A DNA stretch of 64,000 bases, taken from Rhypophila decipiens. Lineage: Eukaryota; Ascomycota; Sordariomycetes; Sordariales; Naviculisporaceae. A program made the translations under genes and the position numbers. The notes under the pieces are model-generated. The model ran no database searches. It saw only the letters and a list, made by a program, of their open reading frames with translations, and had not been told where the DNA came from. This document shows, in pieces, positions 1-10,040 of this stretch. Every line of letters begins with the position of its first letter. Position 1 is the first letter of the stretch. The stretch covers positions 62,001 through 126,000 of the forward strand of contig MU858152.1 of assembly GCA_033297075.1 (NCBI GenBank). Reading direction: 5' to 3'.

Positions 1-326
1 GCTGGTGCTAGGCCGGCAGGAAGAGGTGTCCTTTGTTGTGATTGAGGCAGCAGGGGCGTGAACGTGTCGGTGATGACCTTTGTCCACCAAGCCGTGGCAC
101 CCATTCCGACGGCCCTTCCATAATTAGGATATTCCTTTGCAGAGCTCTTGAACGCAGCTCGGAAAGAGGAGCGCACGTCGGCCGAGTTGAAATGATTTGT
201 TCCGTCGGGGTTGATGCCGACGCCAAATTTGTGCGCAACCAACGTGTATTGCTCTTCGACGGATCTCTTGGGTTTAAAGAGTGTGCCAAAGGCGTCGAAG
301 CAGATGAGGAGGTTACGTTTGGTCAT
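1..326 (-). CDS. HAD-superfamily hydrolase, 5' part (runs off left edge)
   Basis: The frame opens at an ATG at 326-324 and stays open to the window edge, giving about 108 N-terminal residues with no stop. Residues 6-16 read LICFDAFGTLF, which matches the first motif of the haloacid dehalogenase superfamily: the nucleophilic Asp followed by a small-residue turn and T-L-F. The following KPKRSVEEQY and the KFG segment resemble the cap region of HDHD3-type phosphatase-like proteins. Members are Mg2+-dependent phosphohydrolases, usually soluble, with varied small phosphorylated substrates; the substrate here cannot be told. Motifs II-IV would lie outside the window. The family call rests on motif I and local similarity only. 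Confidence 0.75.
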   Translation of the reverse strand, partial: MTKRNLLICFDAFGTLFKPKRSVEEQYTLVAHKFGVGINPDGTNHFNSADVRSSFRAAFKSSAKEYPNYGRAVGMGATAWWTKVITDTFTPLLPQSQQRTPLPAGLAP

Positions 327-875
327 GGTTGCTGGTGATCATGCAAGGGATTTTAGTGATGACTGAATTGCTGACTCTCATCCAGAACTGCGGGGAAAGT
401 GAGACACCGATTTGTAAACAAATGAATGGGCCAGATGCGGTTGTAAACATCGATGTATCCAGTGCAATTGGCTTGGTAGACTTTCTGTATTGTTTTGGCT
501 GTTGTGTCGTGGCTTTTTGGACAGATTTTTGGTGTTGTGGTGCATGAGTCTTGGCTTGTCCTTCCTCGACCTGATGTCAAGTTGTTACTCGTGGCTACCC
601 GGAAACAGTTCTGTTAGTTCACTGTCCCCAACTGGCGAATACGCCGGCAAAGCAGGATAGCTCACTAACAGCGATGTTCGGACTACCTAAAACCCTAACC
701 CTGGCTGCCTTCGAGATCAGGGGTCGATGGGTCAACAAAGCAAAAGTAAAGCAAAGTAATGCTTCTCATATTGCTATTGCTTATTACTAGGTATAATGAT
801 GCTTAAAATGCTATCCCGTCCATCGTGTCTCGGCAAAAAAAGAAAGAAAGAAACCTTGACCAAAATGTATTATAC
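327..875. other. Intergenic, promoter side of the HAD gene
   Basis: No convincing gene is visible. The stretch holds an interstitial telomere-like sequence at 691-702 (two CCCTAA-type units) and a short GAAA-rich tract near 840. It contains the 5' region of the HAD gene and the 3' region of the large low-complexity gene. Confidence 0.6.
691..702. repeat. Telomere-like dimer AACCCTAACCCT
   Basis: Two copies of the CCCTAA unit, preceded by a degenerate third (CCTAAA). Filamentous fungal telomeres are TTAGGG repeats. Two units can arise by chance, or can serve as a binding motif for Myb-type factors. No subtelomeric context is seen. Confidence 0.4.
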
Positions 876-3800
876 TCAGATTAAATCAGCCGCATTTGAT
901 TCGAACCCATAATCGCCGTACGCCTCCTCTTCTGTTTCCTCGTACGTGTATGACGAGCCGTCAATATATGATATAGCATTCTCGTTGGCGCGCATGTTCA
1001 TCATGTTGGCAAAATGATCTGCCTCCATTTGAGCCTGGGCGTCAGCGAGTGCGTTGGCGTCGTCTTGGCCTCCGTCGTAGGCATAACCATCATCTCCATA
1101 ATCGGCTCCGTCATATCCGCCGCCCTCGTAGTCGGCTCCTTCGTAGTTTTGGGCGTCTTCTTCGGCGACATATCCGGCCTCGTCACCTTGGCCTTCTTGT
1201 CCCTCAGCGCCATAGTCATCCTCATTTCCTTGGCCTTCGTCACCACCATAGTTGTCATCATAAACTTGTTCCTCCTCGGCCCCAATGTAGGTTCCCCCCA
1301 CCTGGCCAGCTTCTTGGGTCCAGCCGGCAGTGTTGTTCCATGTCTCTTGGTCAACGTAGCCACCTTGGCCGGCACCAGCGTCGCCTCCAGCATCGCCTCT
1401 TTCTCCTGCTTCTGCTCCAGTCTCATCTCCGCCAGTCCAGGTGAACTCGGCATTATACTGAACCGTGCCGTCTTCCCCGCCTTGCTCAGCACCACCATAG
1501 GTTTCTTCTCCTGTGGTATGTTGCTGCTCATTCCCGGTGTATTGCTCTCCTCCACCAGAATGATCCTCGCCGCCGTATGCATTCTGATCTTGTCCAGATT
1601 GATCCTCCCCACTGTGGTTTTGGCCGGTTTGCTGAGCCTCTTCTCCGCCCTGGTCATCGTGACCGGTGGCGTACTCTTCCCCTCGACCTTCTTGACCACC
1701 AGAGTACTGCTCCTCAGTTCCAGTTGCCTGATTTTCCTCGCCGCCTTCCTGATACTCGCCAGCACCAGTAGCTTCCTCCTGAGCTGTATACTCGAACTGA
1801 TACTGGTACTCTTGGCCTCCCTGGCCTTGTTCTTGTTCAGCGCCGGCGCCACTGTACTCCTCACTGGCCGTGTGTTGCTCTCCACCCTGTTCCTGATCCT
1901 GTTCACCACCAGTATACTCCTCGCCGCCTGTGTATTCCGCCTGAGCAGAATACTCGACCTGATATTGATACTCTTGCCCTCCGCCTTGCTCTTGCTCAGC
2001 GCCACCAGAGTAATCCTCACCGCCTTGTTCCTGTTCTTGCCCGCCATCGCCAGTGTACTCTTCACCACCAGCATATTCCTCGCCGCCAGCGTAGTCCTCA
2101 CCACCAGCATCGCCTCCGTCTTCTCCACCAAAGTTGACCTCCACGTTGAGGTTATACTCGTCGCCCCCAGTACCTTGATTATCGCCGCCATTTTCATCTG
2201 CATTATCGCCGCCATCATTTCCGCCGCCATCGTCACCGCCTCCGTCATCATAATCCCCGCCGCCGTCATCACCACCATCTTCCCCAGTCAAAGCGCCCAT
2301 CAAAACCCTAGTAGCCATCCCACCCCCGCGACCGGTCCTCGCCGCACCGGGTACTCGAATAGGGACATACGTCCCCGTCATGGCGCCAATAGCAGCCCCG
2401 GCAACAATGCCACCCGCAGCAAGGAAGTTTGGATTTTTGAACAGCCCTTTCATCAAGCCGCCGGATTTTGGTTCTTCCCGGGCGGTAACTCCATCTGCTC
2501 CCACTTGAACATTCAACTGCAAGTTTGTGCCGGGGGGTCCTTGGGGGCCCATCATCCCAGAGGGACCGCCTCGACCGCGAATGGGACCGCCTCGCCCTCG
2601 TCCGCGGGGGGCTCCGCGCATTGGGCCGCCGCGACCTCGGCCTGGGCCTCCTTGTGCTTGGGTTTGAACTTGGACTTGCATTTGCATACTACCGCGTCCT
2701 GGGCCTGGTCCGGGGCCAGCACCTCCTCTAGCTGGGCCTCCTCGGCCACGCATGTTACCTCGTCCTCTGCCGCCTCTTCCTGCTGCGCCTGGTGGGCCTG
2801 AAGTAACTTGAAGCTGCACATTGCCAACTTGCCCTTGGCCGACGACCTGGAACTGTCCCGGTTGTCCTTGGACCTGAGGCTGGCCTTGCACCGTTTGAGT
2901 CATACCCTGCACAGCAGCCTGAGTAGCAGCCCCAGCGGCAGACGTCACAAAGGACAAAACACCGGCTGGCAGGATAGAAGTAGAGTTCCGAGGCTCGAGG
3001 GTAACGCCTTGGTAGGTTTGGGTATTTTGGGGGGCGGCGAATTGGAGCTGCTGTTGCTGAGGCAGTTGCTGTTGTGGCTGTTGGAGTTGCTGCTGGGGCA
3101 TTTGTTGCTGAGGCATCTGTTGTACCTGTTGTACCTGTTGCACCTGCTGCTGCTGAGGTGGTGGCGGCATCATACCCGGGCCCATCATATTACCTGAAGG
3201 GCCTGCTTGGGGTGTTGGTACTGGGACTGGTACTGGAGCCGGAATTCCTGCAACTGTTCCTGGTTGCTGTTGCTGTTGTTGTTGAGGAGGACCCCATACC
3301 TGTCCTTGCTGTGGTGGAGGCGGGGACTGAGGCTGGGCTTGACCTACTTGTGGGGGAACCATTTGCTGAGGTTGTTGTTGCTGCATCTGAGGATTCCCTT
3401 GTGGACCAACGCCACCTTGGGGAGTCCACTGAGGACCTCCGGGGACTTGCTGCTGCTGCTGAGGCATAGGACCCGGACCAGGCCCAGCAGCTTGCCAAGG
3501 TTGAGCTGGCTGAGCTAATTGTTGCTGCTGTTGCTGTGGAGGTTGATTCGGAGGCTGCTGCGTCCATTGTTGCTGCTGGGGTTGGCCTGGCTGTTGCTGA
3601 ACCTGGCCTAGCTGGCTCCAGTCACTTTGTTGTGGTTGTTGCGATACCTGAGGCTGTGGTGGAGGTGCTTGTCCTTGTGGAGGCCCTGCTTGGTTCCACC
3701 CTTGTTGCTGCTGCGGTGGTTTCTGAACACCTGGTTTCTGCGGCGGCCTTTGTTGAGGTCCGCCTGGCTTCTGAGGCGGCCTTTGCTGTGGACCACCTGG

Positions 3801-6068
3801 CATTGGCTGTGTTGGCCATCCAGTCTGCGGGTTCTTCTTGGGAGGTCCTGGCTTTACGCCTGTTGGCTTTGCAGCATTCGGTTGGCCCGGCCGGTTATTG
3901 GGCCTCACTTGCTGCTGTTGCTGCAGTTGTCCCTGAGCTGGACCAACCTGTGGCTGCTGAGCCCAGTACTGGCCCTGTCCTCCTGCTGGTACTTGTTGTT
4001 GCTGTTGAGTCTGAGGAGTAGTATTTGCAACCCACTGCACGTTGCCTTGTTGGGCCTGAGCATACTGCTGCTGCTGTGGCTGTTGACCTTGTTGCTGAGG
4101 CTGCCCAAAGTAGCCAGACTGTGGTCTCCCGCCCGGAGCACCCGAAACGGAAGCAGGCCTGGGCTTCTGATTAGATGCCTTGACTGCCGCCGCCTGGGCA
4201 CTGGATGCCGCGTTCTTGATGGCCTCGCCCAGCTTGCTGGATGTCTTTTTTGTCCATTTCTCCATGGCGTCCCGTTTCTCTTTGCTAAACATGGACGACA
4301 TGTTGGTGCTGCCGGATGGCTTGTGACCGAGAGGAGGCTGAGGTCCGTAGCCATGATGAGCAGTTGCGGGCTGCTGTTGTGGCTGCTGTTGTGCGTACTG
4401 TTGCTGAGGCGCATTCACCGGTTGAGTGGTTGGAATGGCAGATGGTGCACCATATACTGGCGCAGGTCCGTTCTGGGCGGCATAAGTGGCAGGTTTTGGC
4501 GGGAATGCTGCTGGTGAGTAGGTTGACGCCTGTTGAGGTTGACCTACAGCGGGCGGAGGTGCCGCAGGGTATGTGCCAGGGAATGTGGAAGCATGGTGTG
4601 GATGAGGACGTTGCTGAGCTGCCTGTGTCCCTTGGAAAGCCCCTGGTTGCTGGTACGGAGATGCAGGCGAGTTGTTGACAGCTGGAGGCTGGTACTGGGC
4701 CGTGGACTGAGGCACAGGTGTTCCGGACTGAAAATAAGTGTTTGGGGGTTGCTGCTGATACTGGACTGCTTGAGCCTGGGGCATATAAACTACCGGTCCT
4801 TCCACTGTCTGGACAGGAACCTGCTGTGGCCACGAGTTCTGAGCAAGTTGCTGAGAAGCTTGAAACTGTTGCTGTTGCTGTTGTTGTGGCGGTGGTGGGG
4901 TTTGGTATACCGGCTGAGGAGCAGGTGTAGCTTGTTGCACTGGGGCAGCTTGAGTGACGGGAGGTGGCTGATGCTGATATTGCGGCTGGGGGGCCGGTGT
5001 TTGTGTCACTGGAGGTGCTTGAGAATACACTGGCTGCTGATACTGGTACTGCTGCTGCTGCTGCTGCTGCTGTTGAGGAGGAGCGGCCGGAGGACCCGGG
5101 CTGGCATAAACCGTTGATGGTGATGGGGTACCGGCATAGTGGGAAGGGCTCGGAGCAGCATATGGCTGACTGTAGCTTGGCGTGGCACTCGGCGGTGACG
5201 TCTGAGATGGTGGTTCTGGAAAGCTCGTTTGACTTGGTGGTGCCGCTTCCTTGTGCGGAGGAAGCCAAGACTCGCCAGGGAAATAAAGAGGAATCAGACC
5301 TTCACTGTCAGGAGTCTCGATTGCTGCAGCGGTTGACTGCGGTGCACTCGGTCGAGTGACCTTGGTCTCATCATGATGGGTTGGAGCGGGGATTGGCTGG
5401 GGAGGGGGCACGCCGCTCCCAGCGGGTTCCGAACCGCCAAGCTCAGCGACAAAGCCCTGGGCGGGTTGGTGGGCAGTCTTGGACTCGACCCAGGCAGGTC
5501 CAGCTTGCGCTGGATAGACCTCTGCAAAGGCCGGCATCTCGTAAACTGCCGGGCCGGCAGACGGAGGGGTGGGCAGCTCGGCCAGTCCCGGTCCCGGATG
5601 CGGTTGGGCACCGGACCATTTCTGTGGCGCCGGCAACTGCTGTTGCTGCTGGGTCGGCGGATGGTAAGCAGCACCATCCCAAGGAGTAGCGGCCGGAGTC
5701 GGGGGCGAGACGACCCCAGACGGGCGGTACGCCAGGTACTGCGGGTTCGCCTGGGGCGTCTGAGGGGTGGGAGGAAACTGCGGTTGCTGCATCGTGTGGG
5801 ATGGCACGCGACCGGGAATGGGCTTTCGATTGACTCGGAGCGGTGCTGGTGCAGCGTGAACTGTCCCGAGGTTGAGATCCAAGTTGTTCATGGGAGAGAC
5901 CAGGACGGTCTGTGGAGGAATTTGTGCCAGATATGGCATGGAGTGCTGACCGCCCGACGGTTGCGGCTGTGGCTGCGGCTGCTGCTGCTGCTGCTGGGCG
6001 TACTGGTAAGGGGCATATTGCTGCTGTCCAGGCGGGACGCCATAAGAAGGGACGCCACCGTAAGACAT
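876..6068 (-). CDS. Giant Q/P-rich, RGG and acidic-repeat low-complexity protein
   Basis: A single unbroken frame encodes 1730 aa from the ATG at 6068. The frame is open further upstream to 6305, but MSYGGVPSYG is the natural start because the sequence before it lacks the compositional bias. Regions in order: P/Q-rich prion-like segment (about 1-580); a short basic amphipathic segment with KEKRDAMEKWTKKTSSKLGE (about 590-630); a second very Q-rich segment (to about 1090); RGG/RG repeats (about 1100-1175); a Gly/Ala segment, LAAGGIVAGAAIGAMTG, resembling a glycine zipper (about 1210-1228); and a long Asp/Glu/Gly/Tyr tail with many EEYTGG-type units (about 1260-1665), ending in a less repetitive C-terminus. 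No enzyme domain is recognised. The composition suggests an RNA-binding or condensate scaffold, which is inference. The gene lies in a row of minus-strand genes with no shared function visible. Confidence 0.85.
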   Translation of the reverse strand: MSYGGVPSYGVPPGQQQYAPYQYAQQQQQQPQPQPQPSGGQHSMPYLAQIPPQTVLVSPMNNLDLNLGTVHAAPAPLRVNRKPIPGRVPSHTMQQPQFPPTPQTPQANPQYLAYRPSGVVSPPTPAATPWDGAAYHPPTQQQQQLPAPQKWSGAQPHPGPGLAELPTPPSAGPAVYEMPAFAEVYPAQAGPAWVESKTAHQPAQGFVAELGGSEPAGSGVPPPQPIPAPTHHDETKVTRPSAPQSTAAAIETPDSEGLIPLYFPGESWLPPHKEAAPPSQTSFPEPPSQTSPPSATPSYSQPYAAPSPSHYAGTPSPSTVYASPGPPAAPPQQQQQQQQQYQYQQPVYSQAPPVTQTPAPQPQYQHQPPPVTQAAPVQQATPAPQPVYQTPPPPQQQQQQQFQASQQLAQNSWPQQVPVQTVEGPVVYMPQAQAVQYQQQPPNTYFQSGTPVPQSTAQYQPPAVNNSPASPYQQPGAFQGTQAAQQRPHPHHASTFPGTYPAAPPPAVGQPQQASTYSPAAFPPKPATYAAQNGPAPVYGAPSAIPTTQPVNAPQQQYAQQQPQQQPATAHHGYGPQPPLGHKPSGSTNMSSMFSKEKRDAMEKWTKKTSSKLGEAIKNAASSAQAAAVKASNQKPRPASVSGAPGGRPQSGYFGQPQQQGQQPQQQQYAQAQQGNVQWVANTTPQTQQQQQVPAGGQGQYWAQQPQVGPAQGQLQQQQQVRPNNRPGQPNAAKPTGVKPGPPKKNPQTGWPTQPMPGGPQQRPPQKPGGPQQRPPQKPGVQKPPQQQQGWNQAGPPQGQAPPPQPQVSQQPQQSDWSQLGQVQQQPGQPQQQQWTQQPPNQPPQQQQQQLAQPAQPWQAAGPGPGPMPQQQQQVPGGPQWTPQGGVGPQGNPQMQQQQPQQMVPPQVGQAQPQSPPPPQQGQVWGPPQQQQQQQPGTVAGIPAPVPVPVPTPQAGPSGNMMGPGMMPPPPQQQQVQQVQQVQQMPQQQMPQQQLQQPQQQLPQQQQLQFAAPQNTQTYQGVTLEPRNSTSILPAGVLSFVTSAAGAATQAAVQGMTQTVQGQPQVQGQPGQFQVVGQGQVGNVQLQVTSGPPGAAGRGGRGRGNMRGRGGPARGGAGPGPGPGRGSMQMQVQVQTQAQGGPGRGRGGPMRGAPRGRGRGGPIRGRGGPSGMMGPQGPPGTNLQLNVQVGADGVTAREEPKSGGLMKGLFKNPNFLAAGGIVAGAAIGAMTGTYVPIRVPGAARTGRGGGMATRVLMGALTGEDGGDDGGGDYDDGGGDDGGGNDGGDNADENGGDNQGTGGDEYNLNVEVNFGGEDGGDAGGEDYAGGEEYAGGEEYTGDGGQEQEQGGEDYSGGAEQEQGGGQEYQYQVEYSAQAEYTGGEEYTGGEQDQEQGGEQHTASEEYSGAGAEQEQGQGGQEYQYQFEYTAQEEATGAGEYQEGGEENQATGTEEQYSGGQEGRGEEYATGHDDQGGEEAQQTGQNHSGEDQSGQDQNAYGGEDHSGGGEQYTGNEQQHTTGEETYGGAEQGGEDGTVQYNAEFTWTGGDETGAEAGERGDAGGDAGAGQGGYVDQETWNNTAGWTQEAGQVGGTYIGAEEEQVYDDNYGGDEGQGNEDDYGAEGQEGQGDEAGYVAEEDAQNYEGADYEGGGYDGADYGDDGYAYDGGQDDANALADAQAQMEADHFANMMNMRANENAISYIDGSSYTYEETEEEAYGDYGFESNAADLI
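5049..5072 (-). repeat. (CTG/CAG)8 trinucleotide repeat
   Basis: Eight perfect CTG units on the plus strand encode a polyglutamine run on the minus strand inside the large Q-rich gene. It is the longest pure triplet run I see in the window and probably varies in length among strains. Confidence 0.8.
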
Positions 6069-6730
6069 GATGCTTGACGGGCGCCTTGGACAGGTCTTGG
6101 GTGACCTGAAGGTGAGAGAGATTGACACCACACCTTTTCCCACGAAAACTCGTCTCGCCCCTGCCGTCCCCAAGAAGAGGGGAAGCTGGGCCGCTCTATT
6201 GCATGTGGCTTGCCCAACCTGTCGGGGATTCACTCCGTACCCCTGATCAGGCGAATCAGAACGCGACGATGGGCGTGTCTCGCAGGGTCGAGGCCCTGGA
6301 ATCAATATCCGCTAATCTCGAATGAGACACGTGCAGTTCAGCCGCAGCGAATAAAAGTCTGCTGGCATGTCACACTTGCTCAACAGGGCATGCTGTGCGA
6401 TGCGGCTCTGCTGTGCTGGGCGCGTACATTTTATTCTTGTAACCCTCTTCAAGGTGGCGACTGTGCTGCTCTCTCGAGCCTTTATTCTGTATGAAATGTG
6501 CAAGTCAGCAAAGCCAATAAAGGGGCGATACAGTACCATACAGCAATACCGTTTCTCATCTGTACAATACTCGGCACAAAGCCCCTAAACAGGGTCTCGC
6601 ATGTTGAATGACGTCTCATTCTCTTCCAATATCCAATAACAGTAATCTGGTACTAATACAAATATCGCCATGTCGCCACAGGGTGCACAACGCCTTCTTT
6701 TCATCATGACTTTTGTTTTATCATCATTCA
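6069..6730. other. Intergenic between the F-box gene and the Q-rich gene
   Basis: This is the 5' region of the large minus-strand gene and the 3' region of the F-box gene. A plus-strand AATAAA-like element occurs at about 6350. No coding segment is supported. Confidence 0.5.
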
Positions 6731-8059
6731 TCAGCCAGGCATGTGCAAAGTGTCGGCAAATCTCTTGGTCCGAGTGTAGTGAAAATCAAAGGCGGGATCC
6801 TGATCTTCAAAGCTTGCACCGTTGCGAGAGTTGCTGCGTCTAAGCCTCGTCTCCCTCTCGAGCCATGTCTCCTTGTTACAAACGAATAAATCATGAAAAT
6901 AGCTAACTACAAGACAGTCCCGAGTCTGAAAAGTCCCTGCTTTCTCCGCCAACACAATGTCGGAACGTCTTGACATGTGGGACGAAATAGAAACACCTTC
7001 TCGGCCCTCGCCATCCACGGTGCGGCGTCCCCTGACGAATTGATGTTTCTGTTGGGGACAGGATCTGATGAGCGAGTCAAGCTTGACAGGCAGGGCGGTA
7101 GAGCGTGAGAGAAGCGAATGCGCGTCATCGTCGCCGTCGTAATAGACACACTTGCACCTGTCCGTGCCAGGGGAAAAGCAGGCCAGCTCGGGAAGCGGAT
7201 TCGAGTGGTGGGCCGACAGCAAACGCCCGCCAGCGGATTTCCGGTACCGCTGCAGGAGGCATCTGACTTTGAGAGACGAGAGACGACCATCGCCCCGCAA
7301 CGGGAGGAGAGAGTCCTTGCAAAACCGGCCGCCACTATGAGGTTTCCATTCCAGGCTGAGGTAAATCTTGTCGGGGTCCTGGCCTTGGGTGCTGCTGCCC
7401 ACAATCAGACGGGCCCGTGGCCATGTCGGCTCATCCTCCGGGCTGCACCGCTTGTTGTGTTCTTTATGCCTGCATACAACCCTAAAGGCGCGGCAGCAAG
7501 CCTCCCAGTCCATGTGGATATTGTGCCTGCGCCAGGTCGCGATGTGCGTGTCGATACCGGACCATAAAATTTTGACATGCTCGCACAGCGGCACCGCGTT
7601 GCGAGGAGGATCCGGGTGCGCACCCCAGCCCTCCAGGTCGTAGCTCTCTGCCCGAAACAGACAGCCCTTGCAGCCGGGGTCTGACTCTTCAGTCACGGGA
7701 ACCACTGCACCGTGTTTTGACTCGCCCTGGCTGTTGTTTCGAGCCATCTGGCGGGACCCCTTGCACGCCTCATCTCGCCTCAGCCGCTGCCTCAATGCAT
7801 CAAATTCATCAGTCTTCAGCGCAAAGAACCTCTCTCGCACATATCCATCTTGTTCTTTGATCAGGATCTGGTGGTTCTCCCGCCCTCTGGTGCCGTAATC
7901 TGCGTCGACAGCCTCGCGAAGGCGCCGGCACACTCGTCTGAGGCACAGGGCATCTTCGGGCTCGATGAACTGAAAGATTTGTAACAGTGACTCGAACGGG
8001 AGCTTGCCAACAAGCAAGTTGTCCCGATTGTGATTATGGGCGACGATCAGAGGGTCCAT
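6731..8059 (-). CDS. F-box protein
   Basis: An intronless 442-aa frame. Residues about 18-50 (GKLPFESLLQIFQFIEPEDA and onward through a CLRRVCRRLREAV-type helix) match the F-box: LPxE, hydrophobic L/I heptads and the conserved V-C-R/K-R-L segment. F-box proteins bind Skp1 in SCF ubiquitin ligases and recruit substrates through their C-terminal part. Here that part is Cys/His/Trp-rich with no recognisable WD40, LRR or Kelch repeats, so the substrate is unknown. The ATG at 8059 is the first in frame. Fungi carry many such orphan F-box genes. The F-box call is firm in family terms, while the role of the rest is open. Confidence 0.8.
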   Translation of the reverse strand: MDPLIVAHNHNRDNLLVGKLPFESLLQIFQFIEPEDALCLRRVCRRLREAVDADYGTRGRENHQILIKEQDGYVRERFFALKTDEFDALRQRLRRDEACKGSRQMARNNSQGESKHGAVVPVTEESDPGCKGCLFRAESYDLEGWGAHPDPPRNAVPLCEHVKILWSGIDTHIATWRRHNIHMDWEACCRAFRVVCRHKEHNKRCSPEDEPTWPRARLIVGSSTQGQDPDKIYLSLEWKPHSGGRFCKDSLLPLRGDGRLSSLKVRCLLQRYRKSAGGRLLSAHHSNPLPELACFSPGTDRCKCVYYDGDDDAHSLLSRSTALPVKLDSLIRSCPQQKHQFVRGRRTVDGEGREGVSISSHMSRRSDIVLAEKAGTFQTRDCLVVSYFHDLFVCNKETWLERETRLRRSNSRNGASFEDQDPAFDFHYTRTKRFADTLHMPG

Positions 8060-8338
8060 TGGGACGGTTATGGCAAGGTGGCCCGGGTGGATGGGGAAAA
8101 TGAAGAGAGGCGAGAATGACCGAGTGTCGTTGTCAGAACGGGATCATCAACTCTTTTTCTGTTGGATGAGAAATGTTGCAAAACTTGGAAGACCGGCAAC
8201 CCAAAATCATAAAGCCTGCCCCGGGCCGCGGTTAACATGGAAACTCTATCTAAACTGTAAGCATGCTCCAACCCGAAACTCCAGTCTGCAGCACCGTCAT
8301 GCATCGACAACAGCCATCCGCTGCATCAACCTCAAGTA

Positions 8339-9409
8339 TTAAATAACCTTGGCAGCCCAATAAATACCTCCCAGCAAATGTCCCATGAACCAAGGATCCC
8401 CATACGCCTCATCAAAGTGTCCCAATGCTGTATAAAAACAACGTCCTCCTGTCCTGAACTCCTGACACCAAGCCACAGGGTGATCTTTGCCGTGTTTACC
8501 CCCAGAATAAGTGGATTCTTCGACGGTCAGCAGAATGGTAAAGTTTCCCGTTGTACCGTCTTTGTAAGAGGAAAGCAGCTTGTCCCTCGGGTGGCTGACA
8601 AAATTGTACCATTCGTCATGCCAGCGAAGGCTTGTTCCCACTTCCAGGTCTTTGCGTCTGGACCCTTGATCGTCATCTTCCTTATCGGCAACATGCTTAG
8701 CGTTGCGCCTCTCACTCTCGAGAATCGCGCCTTCGTCCCCGTGACATTTTTTCTGGCCCAGGTCCCCAGATGAGCTTGAGGTGCCCCATCCGGCTTCGAG
8801 CAAATACTCCATCCCAATCTCACCGTAGATATGGATCGGATGAGATGGCGCGTCTTTCTTCTCCGTTTCCACCCTGCCTTTCACATGTCCATCAACAAAA
8901 TCCCCTGTCAGTCCCTTTGGACCTTCCAGCCCGAGAATACCCTCAGCAACAGCTTTGACCAGCCCATCTTGCGGAACCGGGTGGTCAGCAAACACGCCCC
9001 CAAGCAAGTCACCATACCACTCGTGACCCGGCCCAGGACCGATACAACAAAAACTGGCACAATGAACACCCACAACAGCCCCACCGGCCTCGACCCACTT
9101 CCTGAAATTCAACAGTTGCCCCTCATCAAGACAATCATCCCCCGAGTTGGACAATAACACAATGACCTTGTACTGTTCCAGCCCTGTGGCCGAGTCAAAG
9201 ACCGAGGCATCTTCTGTTGCGTCAACAGTAAATGCAGCCAACTTGTCCTGCACAGAAGCAGATTGACGAGATACATCTTCCGCAAGTCTCTTTATTCCGC
9301 GGATTCCAGCCTCAATGGAAGCATGTCTATACCCCGAGGGCGTGGTTCTTGAAAAAACAAGAACTTTAAAACCAGCTTCGGTCCGAGTCCGAGTCTGAGA
9401 TTCTGTCAT
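8339..9409 (-). CDS. ThuA-like domain protein
   Basis: An intronless 356-aa frame. It opens with a beta-strand (FKVLVFSRTTPSGYRHASI), followed by the helical segment and the GGAVVGVHCASF strand-turn typical of ThuA-like proteins, which adopt a class-I glutamine-amidotransferase-like fold. The C-terminal block (HPVAWCQEF, then the ALGHFDEAYGDPWF segment) is also characteristic. Fungal members are about 250-360 aa, cytosolic, and of uncertain function; bacterial ThuA takes part in trehalose use and keto-sugar handling. No signal peptide is seen. The middle contains a low-complexity Ser/Gly/Lys insertion around 210-245. The neighbours are an F-box gene and a cellulase, with no evident shared pathway. 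Confidence 0.85.
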   Translation of the reverse strand: MTESQTRTRTEAGFKVLVFSRTTPSGYRHASIEAGIRGIKRLAEDVSRQSASVQDKLAAFTVDATEDASVFDSATGLEQYKVIVLLSNSGDDCLDEGQLLNFRKWVEAGGAVVGVHCASFCCIGPGPGHEWYGDLLGGVFADHPVPQDGLVKAVAEGILGLEGPKGLTGDFVDGHVKGRVETEKKDAPSHPIHIYGEIGMEYLLEAGWGTSSSSGDLGQKKCHGDEGAILESERRNAKHVADKEDDDQGSRRKDLEVGTSLRWHDEWYNFVSHPRDKLLSSYKDGTTGNFTILLTVEESTYSGGKHGKDHPVAWCQEFRTGGRCFYTALGHFDEAYGDPWFMGHLLGGIYWAAKVI

Positions 9410-10040
9410 GTTCAGATCAGATGGCTCCTTTGTGATTTTCTGTGCAGGTCGGGATGAGATATGAGTCGAGATGATGTAGAAGGAAGGGGATGGATAAGAA
9501 TCTCAACGAGAAAAAGTGAATACAGTGCACTCGTGAGGTATAACGTAATGGTATTATGAATCTCTATGTTGGGATGATACTCGATTGTTGAGAACTTGAG
9601 TGGTGACAAACGGGATGAAGGCGACGGGAGCGATGGCCGGACCTGACAGTCCTTGGCAGCCGTTGAAATGCGGGGACTGATTACGTCGTCGACATGGGAA
9701 CGGAGCCGATCTAGAAAACGTCATCCCGGTATTACCACGTTTTATCCGGCCCATCACAACAAATCACAACTTCATTGTCACTTTGACAGGCACTGCTGCA
9801 CTTAACGTAATTGTATGTACAATTCATATTCAGTCTATCGCTATATGTGCAGACCTATTCCCTAACAGGAAAAAAAGGTAGGTGGTATAAGGTATATACA
9901 AAAGAAGTAACAAGTGTTGTTTAGATTCAGCACGGCAAGAATGCCTTTTCGAACCCCTTCATCCCAGTCGTGTCTTGAACATTATTCCATGGAACTTCAG
10001 GCCGTCAACAATCCATCTCCTCCTCTTTTCCAGTCCCAAC
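9410..10040. other. Intergenic, promoter of ThuA-like gene and 3' region of GH6 gene
   Basis: No gene is supported. It is moderately AT-rich between about 9780 and 9920, consistent with a 3' untranslated/terminator zone for the minus-strand cellulase and a promoter for the ThuA gene. Confidence 0.5.

Noticed and set aside
691..702. Telomere-like repeat as a sign of a chromosome end
   Set aside because: Only two units and surrounded by ordinary genes on both sides; not a subtelomere.
1014..2801. 595-codon plus-strand open frame opposite the acidic tail of the large gene
   Set aside because: It is the antisense of a biased D/E/G/Y repeat, which cannot form stops on the opposite strand in that frame. 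Its translation is a Leu/Ile/Ser/Val run with no family resemblance.
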